The notes: generated by a model from the sequence alone, not told the origin. DNA of 9,527 nucleotides from Methanobacteriota archaeon (GCA_016207475.1 JACQPM010000135.1:1-9527), one strand, 5' to 3'. Shown: positions 1 through 6,632, counted from the stretch's first letter. Program-made: numbers and translations.

Positions 1-1000
1 GTACAGGATAAAGGTGGAGGAGATAGCCAGGATCTGGGGGGAGGATCCAGAGAGCATAAAGAACGGCCTCAAGGTGGCGGAGAAGGCCGTCCCCAACATA
101 GACGAGGACGCCGCCACCATCGCCGTAGAGGCCGCCAGGAACGCCCTCCGCATGGCGAGGATAGATCCCAAGAGGATAGGGGCAATATACGTCGGCTCCG
201 AGAGCCACCCCTACACCGTCAAGCCCACGGGCACCGTGGTGGCGGAGGCGATAGAGGCCACCCCATGCCTCACCGTGGCCGACTACGAGTTCGCCTGCAA
301 GGCCGGTACGGCAGGCATACAGAACTGCATGGGCCTCGTCTCCTCGGGGATGGTGGAGTACGGCCTCGCCGTAGGCGCGGACACGGCTCAAGGGGCGCCT
401 GGAGACGCGCTGGAGTTCACAGCCGCCGCCGGCGGGGCAGCCTATATCATCGGGATGGAGGATACGATAGCGGATTTCGAGGGGACCTACTCATACACCA
501 CCGATACCCCGGACTTCTGGAGGAGGGAGGGCCAAGCCTACCCGAGGCACGGCGGCAGGTTCACCGGCTCCCCCGCCTACTTCAAGCACGTCCAGAACGC
601 GACAAAGGGCCTCCTGGAGAAGCTCGGGCTCAAGCCTGGGGATTTCAAATACGCGGTCTTCCACCAACCCAACGGCAAGTTCCCCCGGGCGGTGGCGGAG
701 GCCCTGGGCTTCACGCAGGAGCAGATAAAGGACGGCATGCTGGTGGACAGGATAGGTAATACGTATTCGGGCTCCTCTCCCCTGGGCCTCGCCCGGGTCC
801 TGGACGTGGCGGAGGCAGGGGACCGGATTCTCCTCACCTCCTTCGGCTCCGGTGCCGGGTCCGACTCCTTCAGCATAATGGTCCAGAAAGCCATCGAAGG
901 GAAGAGGGGGAGGGCGCCGCCGGTGGAGAGGTATATCGAAGGTGGGAAATACATAGACTATGCCACTTACATCAAGCTGAGGAGGAAGATCAAGGTATGA
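1..1000 (+). CDS. Hydroxymethylglutaryl-CoA synthase, archaeal type (5' partial)
   Basis: Condenses acetyl-CoA with acetoacetyl-CoA to HMG-CoA, the second step of the mevalonate route to archaeal isoprenoid lipids; cytosolic. The frame is already open at base 2 and reads YRIKVEEIARIWG, which matches the region about 15 residues into archaeal HMG-CoA synthases. The gene therefore begins upstream of the window, and the GTG at 14 is an internal valine. Counting from that GTG, the nucleophile is Cys95 in YEFACKAGT, the general-base Glu is probably E63 in GSESHPY, and the catalytic His is H217 in FHQPNGKFP. The C-terminus is intact. Its stop overlaps the thiolase start by 4 bases (ATGA), implying translational coupling. 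In characterised archaea this enzyme, the thiolase and DUF35 form one complex that channels acetoacetyl-CoA; the same three genes lie here in the same order. Family assignment is near certain. Confidence 0.96.
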   Translation, partial: YRIKVEEIARIWGEDPESIKNGLKVAEKAVPNIDEDAATIAVEAARNALRMARIDPKRIGAIYVGSESHPYTVKPTGTVVAEAIEATPCLTVADYEFACKAGTAGIQNCMGLVSSGMVEYGLAVGADTAQGAPGDALEFTAAAGGAAYIIGMEDTIADFEGTYSYTTDTPDFWRREGQAYPRHGGRFTGSPAYFKHVQNATKGLLEKLGLKPGDFKYAVFHQPNGKFPRAVAEALGFTQEQIKDGMLVDRIGNTYSGSSPLGLARVLDVAEAGDRILLTSFGSGAGSDSFSIMVQKAIEGKRGRAPPVERYIEGGKYIDYATYIKLRRKIKV

Positions 1001-2151
1001 GGGTCGCGGTCCTGGGGGTCGGGGTAACGAAGTTCGGGGAGCACTGGGAGTCCTCCTTCAGCCAGCTCTTCGTCGAGGCGGGCTCCAAGGCCATCGTCGA
1101 TGCAGGGGTCGATGGCAAGGACCTGGAGGCTATCTTCGTAGGGAACATGTCGGGCGGGAGGTTCATCGACCAGGAGCACGTCTCGGCCCTCATCGCCGAT
1201 CACGCGGGCCTGACGCCCATACCCTCCTCGAGGCTGGAGGGGGCCTGCGCCTCCGGTGGCCTGGCCCTGAGGCAGGGGGTCATGGCGATACTCTCGGGCT
1301 TCCACGACGTGGTCGTGGTGGGCGGCGTCGAGAAGATGACCGACATCCTCTCGGAGGATACCACGGAGACGCTGGCCACCGCCGCCAATCAGGAGTGGGA
1401 GGCCTTCCTGGGGATGACCTTCCCCGGGCTCTACGCCCTCATGGCCAGGAAGCACATGCACGACTTCGGGACCACGAGGGAGCAGCTGGCCATGGTGTCG
1501 GTCAAGAACCACGCCAACGCCATGAACAACCCCAACGCCCAGTACCACTCGGCCATAACGGTGGGGGACGTCCTCAAGTCCCCCATGGTGGCAGATCCCC
1601 TTCGCCTCCTGGACTGCTCGCCCATAACAGACGGTGCCGCTTGCATGATCCTGGCCTCCGAGGAGAGGGCCAGGGAGTTCACCGACGCCCCTATATACAT
1701 AACGGGCTCCGGGCAGGCGTCCAGCGCCCTCTCCCTCCACGATCGGAAGGCCATACCAGTGGTAGACGCCACGTCCAACGCGGCCCGGGAGGCCTACAGG
1801 AGGGCTGGGAAGGGTCCGAAGGATATAGGGGTGGCGGAGGTCCACGACGCCTTCACCATAGGTGAGATCGTGGCCATAGAGGGCCTGGGCTTCGTGGAGA
1901 TGGGGGAGGGAGGCAGGGCCACTGAGGAGGGCATCACCCAGATGGGGGGCAGGATACCCGTCAACACCTCGGGGGGGCTCAAGGCCAAGGGGCACCCGGT
2001 GGGCGCCACGGGCATAGCCCAGGCTGTGGAGGTGACCCTCCAGCTCCGGGGGGCGGCAGGGAAGAGGCAGGTGGATGCGGACGTGGGCCTGACCCACAAC
2101 GTGGGCGGCTCCGGCGGCACCGCCGTGGTCCACATCCTGGAGAAGGGGTAG
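997..2151 (+). CDS. Acetyl-CoA C-acetyltransferase (acetoacetyl-CoA thiolase, archaeal SCP2-like)
   Basis: Makes acetoacetyl-CoA from two acetyl-CoA and hands it to the HMG-CoA synthase encoded just upstream. The 384-residue protein shows the thiolase fold: N-terminal VAVLGVGVTKFG, nucleophile Cys84 in EGACASGG, His283 in EVHDAF, His333 in KGHPVGATG and His367 in THNVGGSGG. The second catalytic Cys of biosynthetic thiolases (CxG near the C-terminus) is not present at the final motif; this is typical of the archaeal/SCP2-like branch rather than a defect. The start is the ATG overlapping the upstream TGA by 4 bases, with GGAGG at 981-985. Only two bases separate its stop from the DUF35 gene. 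The acyl substrate could be broader, but the operon makes acetoacetyl-CoA formation the best call. Confidence 0.94.
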   Translation: MRVAVLGVGVTKFGEHWESSFSQLFVEAGSKAIVDAGVDGKDLEAIFVGNMSGGRFIDQEHVSALIADHAGLTPIPSSRLEGACASGGLALRQGVMAILSGFHDVVVVGGVEKMTDILSEDTTETLATAANQEWEAFLGMTFPGLYALMARKHMHDFGTTREQLAMVSVKNHANAMNNPNAQYHSAITVGDVLKSPMVADPLRLLDCSPITDGAACMILASEERAREFTDAPIYITGSGQASSALSLHDRKAIPVVDATSNAAREAYRRAGKGPKDIGVAEVHDAFTIGEIVAIEGLGFVEMGEGGRATEEGITQMGGRIPVNTSGGLKAKGHPVGATGIAQAVEVTLQLRGAAGKRQVDADVGLTHNVGGSGGTAVVHILEKG

Positions 2152-2153
2152 CC

Positions 2154-2564
2154 ATGAGCGTCCCGCGATTCTGGAGGAACCAGCAGTCCAGGTACAACCT
2201 GGTAGGCGTAAAATGCACTAACTGCGGGAGGACATACTTCCCGCCCAGGTCCCTCTGCCCAAGCTGCCGGAGGCTGGGGAAGCTGGAGAAGTTCAAGCTC
2301 CGGGGTAGAGGGGAGGTGGTCACGTATACGGTGATCCACACAGCCACCGACGGCTTCGGCGACCAGGTCCCATACGTCATGGCCATCATCAGGATGGAGG
2401 AGGGGCCGCAGCTCACGGCCCAGATAGCGGACTGTGACCCCTCGGAGGTCCGGATAGGGATGAAGGTGGAGGCCATCTTCAGGAAGATCCAAGAGGACGG
2501 GACCGCTGGGCTGATACACTACGGCTACAAGTTCAAGCTTCTGGAGGGCGGCAATGCTCTGTAA
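2154..2564 (+). CDS. DUF35 zinc-ribbon/OB-fold acyl-CoA-binding protein
   Basis: The third partner of the archaeal thiolase/HMG-CoA synthase complex. In characterised archaea DUF35 bridges the two enzymes and contributes to a shared CoA site, so the endergonic thiolase step is pulled by HMG-CoA formation. The 136-residue protein has an N-terminal rubredoxin-like zinc ribbon with Cys21, Cys24, Cys35 and Cys38 (CTNCGRTYFPPRSLCPSC) and an OB fold from about residue 48 (GRGEVVTYTVIH) to 130. The N-terminal FWRNQQSRYNLVGVKC is the usual helix-and-linker lead-in. The start lies two bases after the thiolase stop, so the genes are surely co-transcribed. Its last codons overlap the start of a small cysteine-rich gene. 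Nothing is truncated or missing. Confidence 0.94.
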   Translation: MSVPRFWRNQQSRYNLVGVKCTNCGRTYFPPRSLCPSCRRLGKLEKFKLRGRGEVVTYTVIHTATDGFGDQVPYVMAIIRMEEGPQLTAQIADCDPSEVRIGMKVEAIFRKIQEDGTAGLIHYGYKFKLLEGGNAL

Positions 2565-2730
2565 GGCCACGGAGGCGGAGCTCCTCAAGGTCGAGTGCCA
2601 GAGGGAGCCTGCCACCTGTGCCGTCTGCTGCATCTACCACGCCTGCGCCCAGCGATGGAAGACGCGGGAGGTCTGGAGGGACTGTGCCCAATTCACCAAG
2701 GGGAGATGCTCCTTCCAGGCCGAGGGATAG
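2554..2730 (+). CDS. Small eight-cysteine hypothetical protein, last gene of the mevalonate operon
   Basis: A 58-residue ORF, ATG at 2554 to TAG at 2728-2730, overlapping the DUF35 gene by 11 bases. GGAGGG at 2543-2548 sits five bases before the ATG, an ideal ribosome binding site that decides the start. Eight cysteines fall at residues 3, 15, 22, 25, 26, 31, 44 and 52, with His29 inside the cluster TCAVCCIYHAC. There is no signal peptide or membrane segment, so it is probably a cytosolic zinc- or iron-sulfur-binding protein. I do not recognise the family. Codon use (AAG, GAG, CTC, AGG) matches the neighbours, arguing against a random ORF. The position suggests a job linked to the thiolase/HMG-CoA synthase complex or to redox or metal control of it, but this is inference from context only. 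Confidence 0.72.
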   Translation: MLCKATEAELLKVECQREPATCAVCCIYHACAQRWKTREVWRDCAQFTKGRCSFQAEG

Positions 2731-2738
2731 AGTAGAGG

Positions 2739-2747
2739 ATATATATA
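2739..2747 (+). promoter_or_regulatory. TATA box of the universal stress protein gene
   Basis: ATATATATA lies in the 54-bp gap after the cysteine-rich gene, centred about 42 bases before the ATG at 2785. A start of transcription near 2769 would leave a leader of about 15 bases containing AGGAGG (2772-2777), seven bases from the ATG. The stress gene is thus probably a separate transcription unit. Confidence 0.65.
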
Positions 2748-2784
2748 CCAATCGTACCTATAATAGGGGGCAGGAGGCACGCAG

Positions 2785-3243
2785 ATGAAGATCCTTGTCC
2801 CTGTAGACGAGTCTGAATACGCCAGGGCCGTCGTCGAGGCCGCCGGAGAACTGGCCAAGAGGTATGAGGCCCAGATCCTCCTCCTCCACGTCTTCAACGA
2901 GAGGAAGTACAAGATGTACGAGCAGATGTACGAGGAGATGAACGAGGAGGTGAAGGGTGCCATCCCTCTGAGGACCGCAGAGGACTTCGAGCAGGACGCC
3001 ACCATCCTGGCCGAGGGGGTAGGCGCCGGGCTCAAGGGGAAGGGTCTGAGAGCTAAAGCTCTGGGGCGGGTTGGGGACCCGGCGGAGGAGATCGTGAAGG
3101 TGGCGGAGGAGGAGAAGGTCGACATGATAGTCATAGGGTCCAAGGGGGCCACCAACGTGGAGAGGTTCCTCATAGGCCCGACCGCCAAGTTCGTGGCGGA
3201 GCACGCCCACTGCACGGTGATGATCATAAAGGGCAAGCGTTAG
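2785..3243 (+). CDS. Universal stress protein, UspA family
   Basis: A single-domain Usp protein of 152 residues, the usual size; cytosolic and normally a homodimer of alpha/beta nucleotide-binding folds. Visible signatures are the first strand MKILVPVDESEYA, strand two ILLLHVF and the C-terminal VDMIVIGSKGATNVERFLIGPTAKFV. This C-terminal loop corresponds to the ATP-binding motif G-x2-G-x9-G-(S/T), but the residue after the last Gly is Pro, followed by Thr, instead of Ser/Thr. ATP binding may therefore be weakened or use the next residue; which subclass applies cannot be told from sequence alone. A charged helical stretch at about residues 40-60 (ERKYKMYEQMYEEMNEEV) is an insertion common in archaeal Usps. 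The gene has its own TATA box and a strong AGGAGG site. Its stress signal is unknown. Confidence 0.93.
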   Translation: MKILVPVDESEYARAVVEAAGELAKRYEAQILLLHVFNERKYKMYEQMYEEMNEEVKGAIPLRTAEDFEQDATILAEGVGAGLKGKGLRAKALGRVGDPAEEIVKVAEEEKVDMIVIGSKGATNVERFLIGPTAKFVAEHAHCTVMIIKGKR

Positions 3244-3272
3244 CTACCCTGGAAAGCCGTGATGGGGAGGGG

Positions 3273-3314
3273 GCCTATGGAGCAAACGAGAATTAGTATC
3301 TCCGCTCCATAGGC
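3273..3314. repeat. Perfect 11-bp inverted repeat downstream of the stress gene
   Basis: GCCTATGGAGC (3273-3283) and GCTCCATAGGC (3304-3314) are perfect inverted copies separated by 20 bases, starting 30 bases after the uspA stop. As RNA this would form an 11-bp stem. It is followed by U-rich tracts on the + strand, so it may help end the uspA transcript, or it may be a two-sided protein-binding site between the converging genes. Confidence 0.7.
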
Positions 3315-3340
3315 AAATGCCAATCGATAGATACCGATAT

Positions 3341-3508
3341 TTAAATTTTTTGGTCAGGTTTTTTCTCCGTCCTCGCCTCTTCTTCCGGCAGAGCTTCCAA
3401 AAACTCCAAGAGCCTCTCATAGACAGACTTGGTAGGATACCAATCATCTTCCATCTTGAGCTTCTCTTTCAGGGCCCTCCAATCCTCCGCAGTGGTATCC
3501 CGCCTCAT
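3341..3508 (-). CDS. Small charged hypothetical protein
   Basis: A 55-residue product, very rich in Glu, Lys and Arg, predicted mostly helical (AEDWRALKEKLKMEDD, then SVYERLLEFLEALPEEEA), with no cysteines and no membrane segment. I do not recognise a family. The ATG at 3508 is chosen because GGAGGG lies three to four bases upstream and because the protein-like composition begins there. The frame is open up to an ATG at 3619, which would add 37 Gly/Arg/Ser-rich residues. That longer start sits 22 bases from a TATAA-like box (3641-3647), so a leaderless 92-residue form cannot be excluded. The gene follows pyrI on the same strand, across a 116-bp AT-rich gap if the longer form is real and 227 bp otherwise. 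Moderate confidence that it is expressed; function unknown. Confidence 0.5.
   Translation of the reverse strand: MRRDTTAEDWRALKEKLKMEDDWYPTKSVYERLLEFLEALPEEEARTEKKPDQKI
3346..3364 (+). terminator. Probable U-tract terminator of the stress gene
   Basis: Two runs of six T (3346-3351 and 3359-3364) lie about 100 bases after the uspA stop and just beyond the 11-bp inverted repeat. Archaeal RNA polymerase terminates at U-rich tracts without needing a hairpin. The tracts lie over the 3' end of the opposing small gene, so the termination role is inferred. Confidence 0.45.
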
Positions 3509-3640
3509 AGGCCCTCCGGAGCCTCCTTCCTCTCCATCCTTCCTCCCTCCCGTCGATCGTCGGATCGAGAGGCGCCTGGAAACGCCTGCCAGACGCCCCT
3601 CCCCATAGGCCCCCCCCATGATACGATAAGATATATTGTG

Positions 3641-3647
3641 TATTTAA
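3641..3647 (-). promoter_or_regulatory. Possible TATA box for the small charged gene
   Basis: On the minus strand TTAAATA is centred 25 bases from the ATG at 3619, the spacing expected for a leaderless start, and lies in a markedly AT-rich stretch (about 3620-3730) unlike the GC-rich genes around it. A second box-like stretch, AATATATC, is at 3631-3638. A five-T run on the minus strand (3693-3697) after pyrI could end the pyrBI transcript. Confidence 0.45.
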
Positions 3648-3735
3648 CTCCTATAACTAGATTTTTGATAATTTCTTTTCAGTTATCTTAAGAAAAATCC
3701 TTATCATGTTTTCCAGTTTTTAGCTGTAGATTATC

Positions 3736-4197
3736 TCAGAACTGCCTCACGATCTCCTCCCCCCGCATCACCTTCTCGCAGAAGTAGCACCGGAGCTTTA
3801 TGGGCGACCGCTCCTCCACGACGAACCTCGACCTCACCTCCTCGAAGTGGGTGACGCAGTTGGGGTTGGCGCACCTCAGGACGCCCTCTATGGTCTCGGG
3901 GATGGAGACCTTCTTCTTCTCTACCACCTTGAAGCCCCTGATGATGTTTATCGTCGCCCTGGGGGCTATGAGGGCGATCTTGTCCACCTCCTCGGCCTTG
4001 AGCTCCCTCCCCTCGACCTTGACGATGTCCTTGGAGTCCACCTTGGCCGAGAGGACGTTCATGGCCACGGTGACTGGGGTCTTGGGGTAGTCCTTGGGGA
4101 TCCCCAGGATCTTGAGGACGTTGAGGGCCTCCCCGCTGGTGATGTGGTCTATGACGGTGCCGTCCTTTATCTTCCGGACCTTCACCTCTTCCACCAC
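3736..4197 (-). CDS. pyrI: Aspartate carbamoyltransferase regulatory chain
   Basis: The non-catalytic chain of ATCase. Regulatory dimers hold catalytic trimers together in a dodecamer and bind CTP/ATP for allosteric control of pyrimidine synthesis. The 153 residues match the family length. The N-terminal allosteric domain shows VRKIKDGTVIDHI and the nucleotide-site region through about residue 95, including KVDSKDIVKVEGREL. The C-terminal zinc domain carries all four ligands: Cys109 and Cys114 (CANPNC), Cys137 and Cys140 (CYFC). The start is a GTG that shares its first G with the TAG stop of pyrB, so translation is coupled to the catalytic chain and subunits can be made in ratio. It can be expected to act only with pyrB. 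Very confident. Confidence 0.97.
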   Translation of the reverse strand: MVEEVKVRKIKDGTVIDHITSGEALNVLKILGIPKDYPKTPVTVAMNVLSAKVDSKDIVKVEGRELKAEEVDKIALIAPRATINIIRGFKVVEKKKVSIPETIEGVLRCANPNCVTHFEEVRSRFVVEERSPIKLRCYFCEKVMRGEEIVRQF

Positions 4198-5108
4198 TAT
4201 ACCGCCCCCATGAGGAGCCCCAGGATGGCCATGCGGACGGGGAGGCCGTAGTAGACCTGGTCGAAGTACTTGGCGTACCTGGTGCCGTCCACCTCGGCGG
4301 CGATCTCGTCCACCCTGGGGAGTGGATGGAGGATGATCAGGTTCTCCCGGGCGTTCCTGAGGGTCTCCATGGTTATCTTGTAGGTCCCCCGGACCCTCTC
4401 GTACTCCTCAGGGTCCGGGAAGCGCTCCTTCTGGATCCGGGTCACGTAGAGCACCTCCACCTTCGAGGCCACCTCGGCCAGGTCGTCCTCCTTGGCCACC
4501 CTGGGACCGAACTTCTGGAGGTCAGAGATGACCTCCCTGGGCATCTCCAGCCCCTTGGGGGAGGTGAGAGTCAGGTGGGCCCCGAACATGGCCAGGGCGT
4601 AGGCCAGGGAGTGGACCGTCCGCCCGTACTTCAGGTCACCCACCAGGGCCACCTCCACGTCCAGGCGCCCCTTCTCCCTCTTTATGGTGTAGAGATCCAG
4701 GAGGGTCTGGGTCGGGTGCTGGTTGGCCCCGTCCCCGGCATTGATGACCGGCTTCGAGGAGACCTCTGCCGATAGGCGTGCCGCCCCATCCCTGGGGTGC
4801 CTTATGGCAATGGCGTCGGAGTACCTCTCCACGGTCCGGATAGTGTCGGTGAGGCTCTCCCCCTTGGCCACGGAGGCGGTGCCGGCCCCCGAGAAGCCTA
4901 TGGTCTTCCCACCGAGCCTCTGCATGGCGGCCTCGAAGGAGATCCTGGTCCTGGTGCTGGGCTCGAAGAAGAGGGTCGCAAGGGTCTTCCCCCTGAGGAT
5001 ATCGCCGGGCGGGGATAGCTCCATCCCCTCCGCAGTCCCCAGCATATGCTCGATCTCCTCCTTGGTGAGGTCGCGGATGGAGATCATGTCCCTGCCCCCG
5101 AAGTCCAT
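4197..5108 (-). CDS. pyrB: Aspartate carbamoyltransferase catalytic chain
   Basis: Transfers the carbamoyl group from carbamoyl phosphate to aspartate, the committed step of pyrimidine synthesis; the catalytic trimer assembles with PyrI. The 303-residue protein has the carbamoyl-phosphate loop FFEPSTRTR at 47-55, the neighbouring-subunit loop with Lys82 (SVAKGES), HPTQTLLD from His131, VGDLKYGRTVHS at 156-167, and the aspartate-side motif HPLPRVDEI at 261-269. These distinguish it from ornithine carbamoyltransferase, which has HCLP in place of HPLP. The start ATG at 5108 is supported by a TATAAA box 25-30 bases upstream and the lack of any Shine-Dalgarno sequence, the pattern of a leaderless gene. 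It overlaps pyrI by one base at its end. All key residues are intact. Confidence 0.98.
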   Translation of the reverse strand: MDFGGRDMISIRDLTKEEIEHMLGTAEGMELSPPGDILRGKTLATLFFEPSTRTRISFEAAMQRLGGKTIGFSGAGTASVAKGESLTDTIRTVERYSDAIAIRHPRDGAARLSAEVSSKPVINAGDGANQHPTQTLLDLYTIKREKGRLDVEVALVGDLKYGRTVHSLAYALAMFGAHLTLTSPKGLEMPREVISDLQKFGPRVAKEDDLAEVASKVEVLYVTRIQKERFPDPEEYERVRGTYKITMETLRNARENLIILHPLPRVDEIAAEVDGTRYAKYFDQVYYGLPVRMAILGLLMGAV

Positions 5109-5132
5109 GGCTGTTATTCGGCCAACAGGGGA

Positions 5133-5138
5133 TTTATA
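5133..5138 (-). promoter_or_regulatory. TATA box of pyrBI, leaderless spacing
   Basis: On the minus strand GGTATAAATCC is centred about 27 bases before the pyrB ATG, so transcription should begin at or within a base or two of the start codon. The 15 bases before the ATG contain no purine-rich ribosome binding site, agreeing with a leaderless mRNA. The box lies just outside the 3' end of trmI (stop at 5146). Confidence 0.72.
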
Positions 5139-5145
5139 CCTTCCG

Positions 5146-5865
5146 TCAGAACCTCCTCCCGAAGGTCAGGTAGGCGGTGTGGCCCAGCATCCTGGTCTTG
5201 GGCCTCGTCCCCCACTCCGGGAACTCCATCTCCCTCTCGAAGATCTCCAGGGTCCTTATATCCCGGAAGCCCTCCTTCCTGAGGGCCTCGACGGACCTCC
5301 TGGCCTGTTCCACATAGGGGTTGTAGATGGCTATGCATCCGCCGGGCCTGAGGCGCTGGAAGGCGGACCCCGCCACGGTCCAGGGGTCCGGCAGGTCCAG
5401 GGTTATCACGTCCGCCTCCTCCTCGATCCCCTCCCGTATGTCCCGGAGCTTGAGCTCTATGTACTCGCTGAGCCCGGCTATGGCGAAGTTGCGCTGGGCT
5501 ATGGCAGCGAACTTTTCCCTTATCTCGTAGGTGTAGACCCGCCCCCCCGGCCTGACGATATTGGCCAGGGTTATGGCCATCCCCCCGGAGCCGGTACCGG
5601 CATCCACGACGATGTCCCCAGAGCCGACGCCGGTATGGGCCAGGATAGTGCCCATGTCCTTCTTCAGGATGTAGGACCCAGCCCTGGGCATCTTCTCGTA
5701 TATATCCACCGCCCTGGGGTTGGAGAGGAGGAACTCGTGGCCCAGGTGGGACTTCACAGTCCCAACCTCGGTCGCAGTCAGATCCACCACGCCGTACTCG
5801 GTATGGACCTTCTTGCCCTCTTCCACAAGCTTCTTCCTGTCCCGTTTGTCGACTAGGAGTTTCAT
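5146..5865 (-). CDS. trmI: tRNA (adenine-N1)-methyltransferase, TrmI family
   Basis: SAM-dependent enzyme that makes m1A in the T-loop of tRNA (position 58, and also 57 in several archaea), which stabilises tRNA at high temperature; a homotetramer in characterised members. The 239 residues show the family layout: N-terminal barrel-like domain to about residue 60 with the GTVKSHLGHEF segment, then the Rossmann methyltransferase with SAM motif VVDAGTGSGGMA at 86-97, acidic loop YEIREKFA, catalytic-region DLPDPW at 157-162, and the diagnostic C-terminal RMLGHTAYLTFGR. Start ATG at 5865 has no Shine-Dalgarno, and a TATA box predicts a leader of about nine bases. It is divergent from radB and upstream of pyrB, with which it shares only direction. 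Confidence 0.95.
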   Translation of the reverse strand: MKLLVDKRDRKKLVEEGKKVHTEYGVVDLTATEVGTVKSHLGHEFLLSNPRAVDIYEKMPRAGSYILKKDMGTILAHTGVGSGDIVVDAGTGSGGMAITLANIVRPGGRVYTYEIREKFAAIAQRNFAIAGLSEYIELKLRDIREGIEEEADVITLDLPDPWTVAGSAFQRLRPGGCIAIYNPYVEQARRSVEALRKEGFRDIRTLEIFEREMEFPEWGTRPKTRMLGHTAYLTFGRRF

Positions 5866-5878
5866 ATTCTTGGAAAGG

Positions 5879-5886
5879 TTATTATA
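5879..5886 (+). promoter_or_regulatory. TATA box of radB
   Basis: TTATTATA is centred about 22 bases before the radB ATG, with no ribosome binding site between, indicating a start of transcription within a few bases of the start codon. It lies inside the 39-bp gap shared with the divergent trmI promoter. Confidence 0.6.
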
Positions 5887-5896
5887 GGCAATCTAT

Positions 5897-5904
5897 TATT
5901 TATA
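5897..5904 (-). promoter_or_regulatory. TATA box of trmI
   Basis: On the minus strand TATAAATA is centred 35 bases before the trmI ATG, predicting transcription from about 5874 and a leader near nine bases. It abuts the radB start codon at 5905 on the other strand, so the trmI preinitiation complex would cover the radB start. Confidence 0.6.
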
Positions 5905-6615
5905 ATGGGGGGCCCCGAGATACTAGACCCTTACCTATCCAAGGAGGAGACCACCAAGATCCCCCTGGGGTGCGGCATAGACACCATCCTGGACGGGGGG
6001 GTGGAGACCAAGACCATCACCCAGCTCTATGGCCCACCGGCCTCCGGAAAGACGAACCTCTGCCTCCAGATGGCCGTGAACTGCGTCCGGCGGGGGAAGA
6101 AGGTCATATTCATAGACACGGAGGGGGGGCACTCCGTGGAGCGCGTGCGGCAGATGGCCAGAAGCGACTACCTCTCGATCCTGGAGAACATCCTCTTCTA
6201 CGAGCCCAAGCGGTTCGAGGACCAGAACTTCATCGTCGAGAACCTGGAGGCGATCCTGGACGAGCGCTTCGGGCTCATCATCCTCGACTGCGCTGTCTCC
6301 TACTACAGGATGGGGACCGATGAGGAGAAGGCATCGTCCCTCAGCAGGCAGCTGAGCAGGCAGCTGGCCAAGCTCCTGGAGCTGGCCAGGAGGTACAACC
6401 TGGCGGTGATGGTCACAAACCAGGTCTACACCCTCAGGGAGAACGGCGAGGTCAAGCCCATAGGGGGGAACATCCTGAAGCACTGGTCCAAGGTCATCCT
6501 GGAGCTCCGGCGGAAGGACTCCGTCAGGGAGGCAGTCCTGCGGCGCCACCGGACCCTCCCCGAGGATATAAGCGCCCGATTCATAATCACGGACGAGGGA
6601 GTTAGGGACGCTTAG
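5905..6615 (+). CDS. radB: DNA repair and recombination protein RadB
   Basis: Euryarchaeal paralogue of RadA/Rad51: a RecA-core ATPase without the N-terminal helix-hairpin-helix domain, binding DNA and aiding RadA and Holliday-junction processing. The 236 residues show Walker A GPPASGKT at 43-50, DTEGG at 71-75 (the RecA-like Glu loop), Walker B LIILD at 124-128, and VMVTNQVY at 168-175 as the sensor strand. Family proteins often begin close to the LGCGIDTILDGG segment at residue 21, so the first 13 or so residues are a modest extension. The TATA box position supports the ATG at 5905. It is followed after 17 bases by the membrane regulator gene, which may be read through from the radB promoter, although that gene has its own good ribosome binding site. 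Confidence 0.93.
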   Translation: MGGPEILDPYLSKEETTKIPLGCGIDTILDGGVETKTITQLYGPPASGKTNLCLQMAVNCVRRGKKVIFIDTEGGHSVERVRQMARSDYLSILENILFYEPKRFEDQNFIVENLEAILDERFGLIILDCAVSYYRMGTDEEKASSLSRQLSRQLAKLLELARRYNLAVMVTNQVYTLRENGEVKPIGGNILKHWSKVILELRRKDSVREAVLRRHRTLPEDISARFIITDEGVRDA

Positions 6616-6632
6616 TTTGGGTGAGGCGGGCC

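Noticed and set aside
14..16. GTG as the start of HMG-CoA synthase
   Set aside because: The frame is open upstream to base 2 and the residues YRIK match the family interior, so this is a truncated gene end rather than a start.
967..2133. 388-codon open frame on the minus strand across the thiolase gene
   Set aside because: It is the complement of a clear thiolase with intact motifs; its translation is Gly/His/Leu/Val-rich without any domain, as expected from GC-rich antisense DNA.
4723..5856. Long + strand open frame across pyrB and trmI
   Set aside because: It runs through two well-supported genes on the other strand and the product has no recognisable fold.
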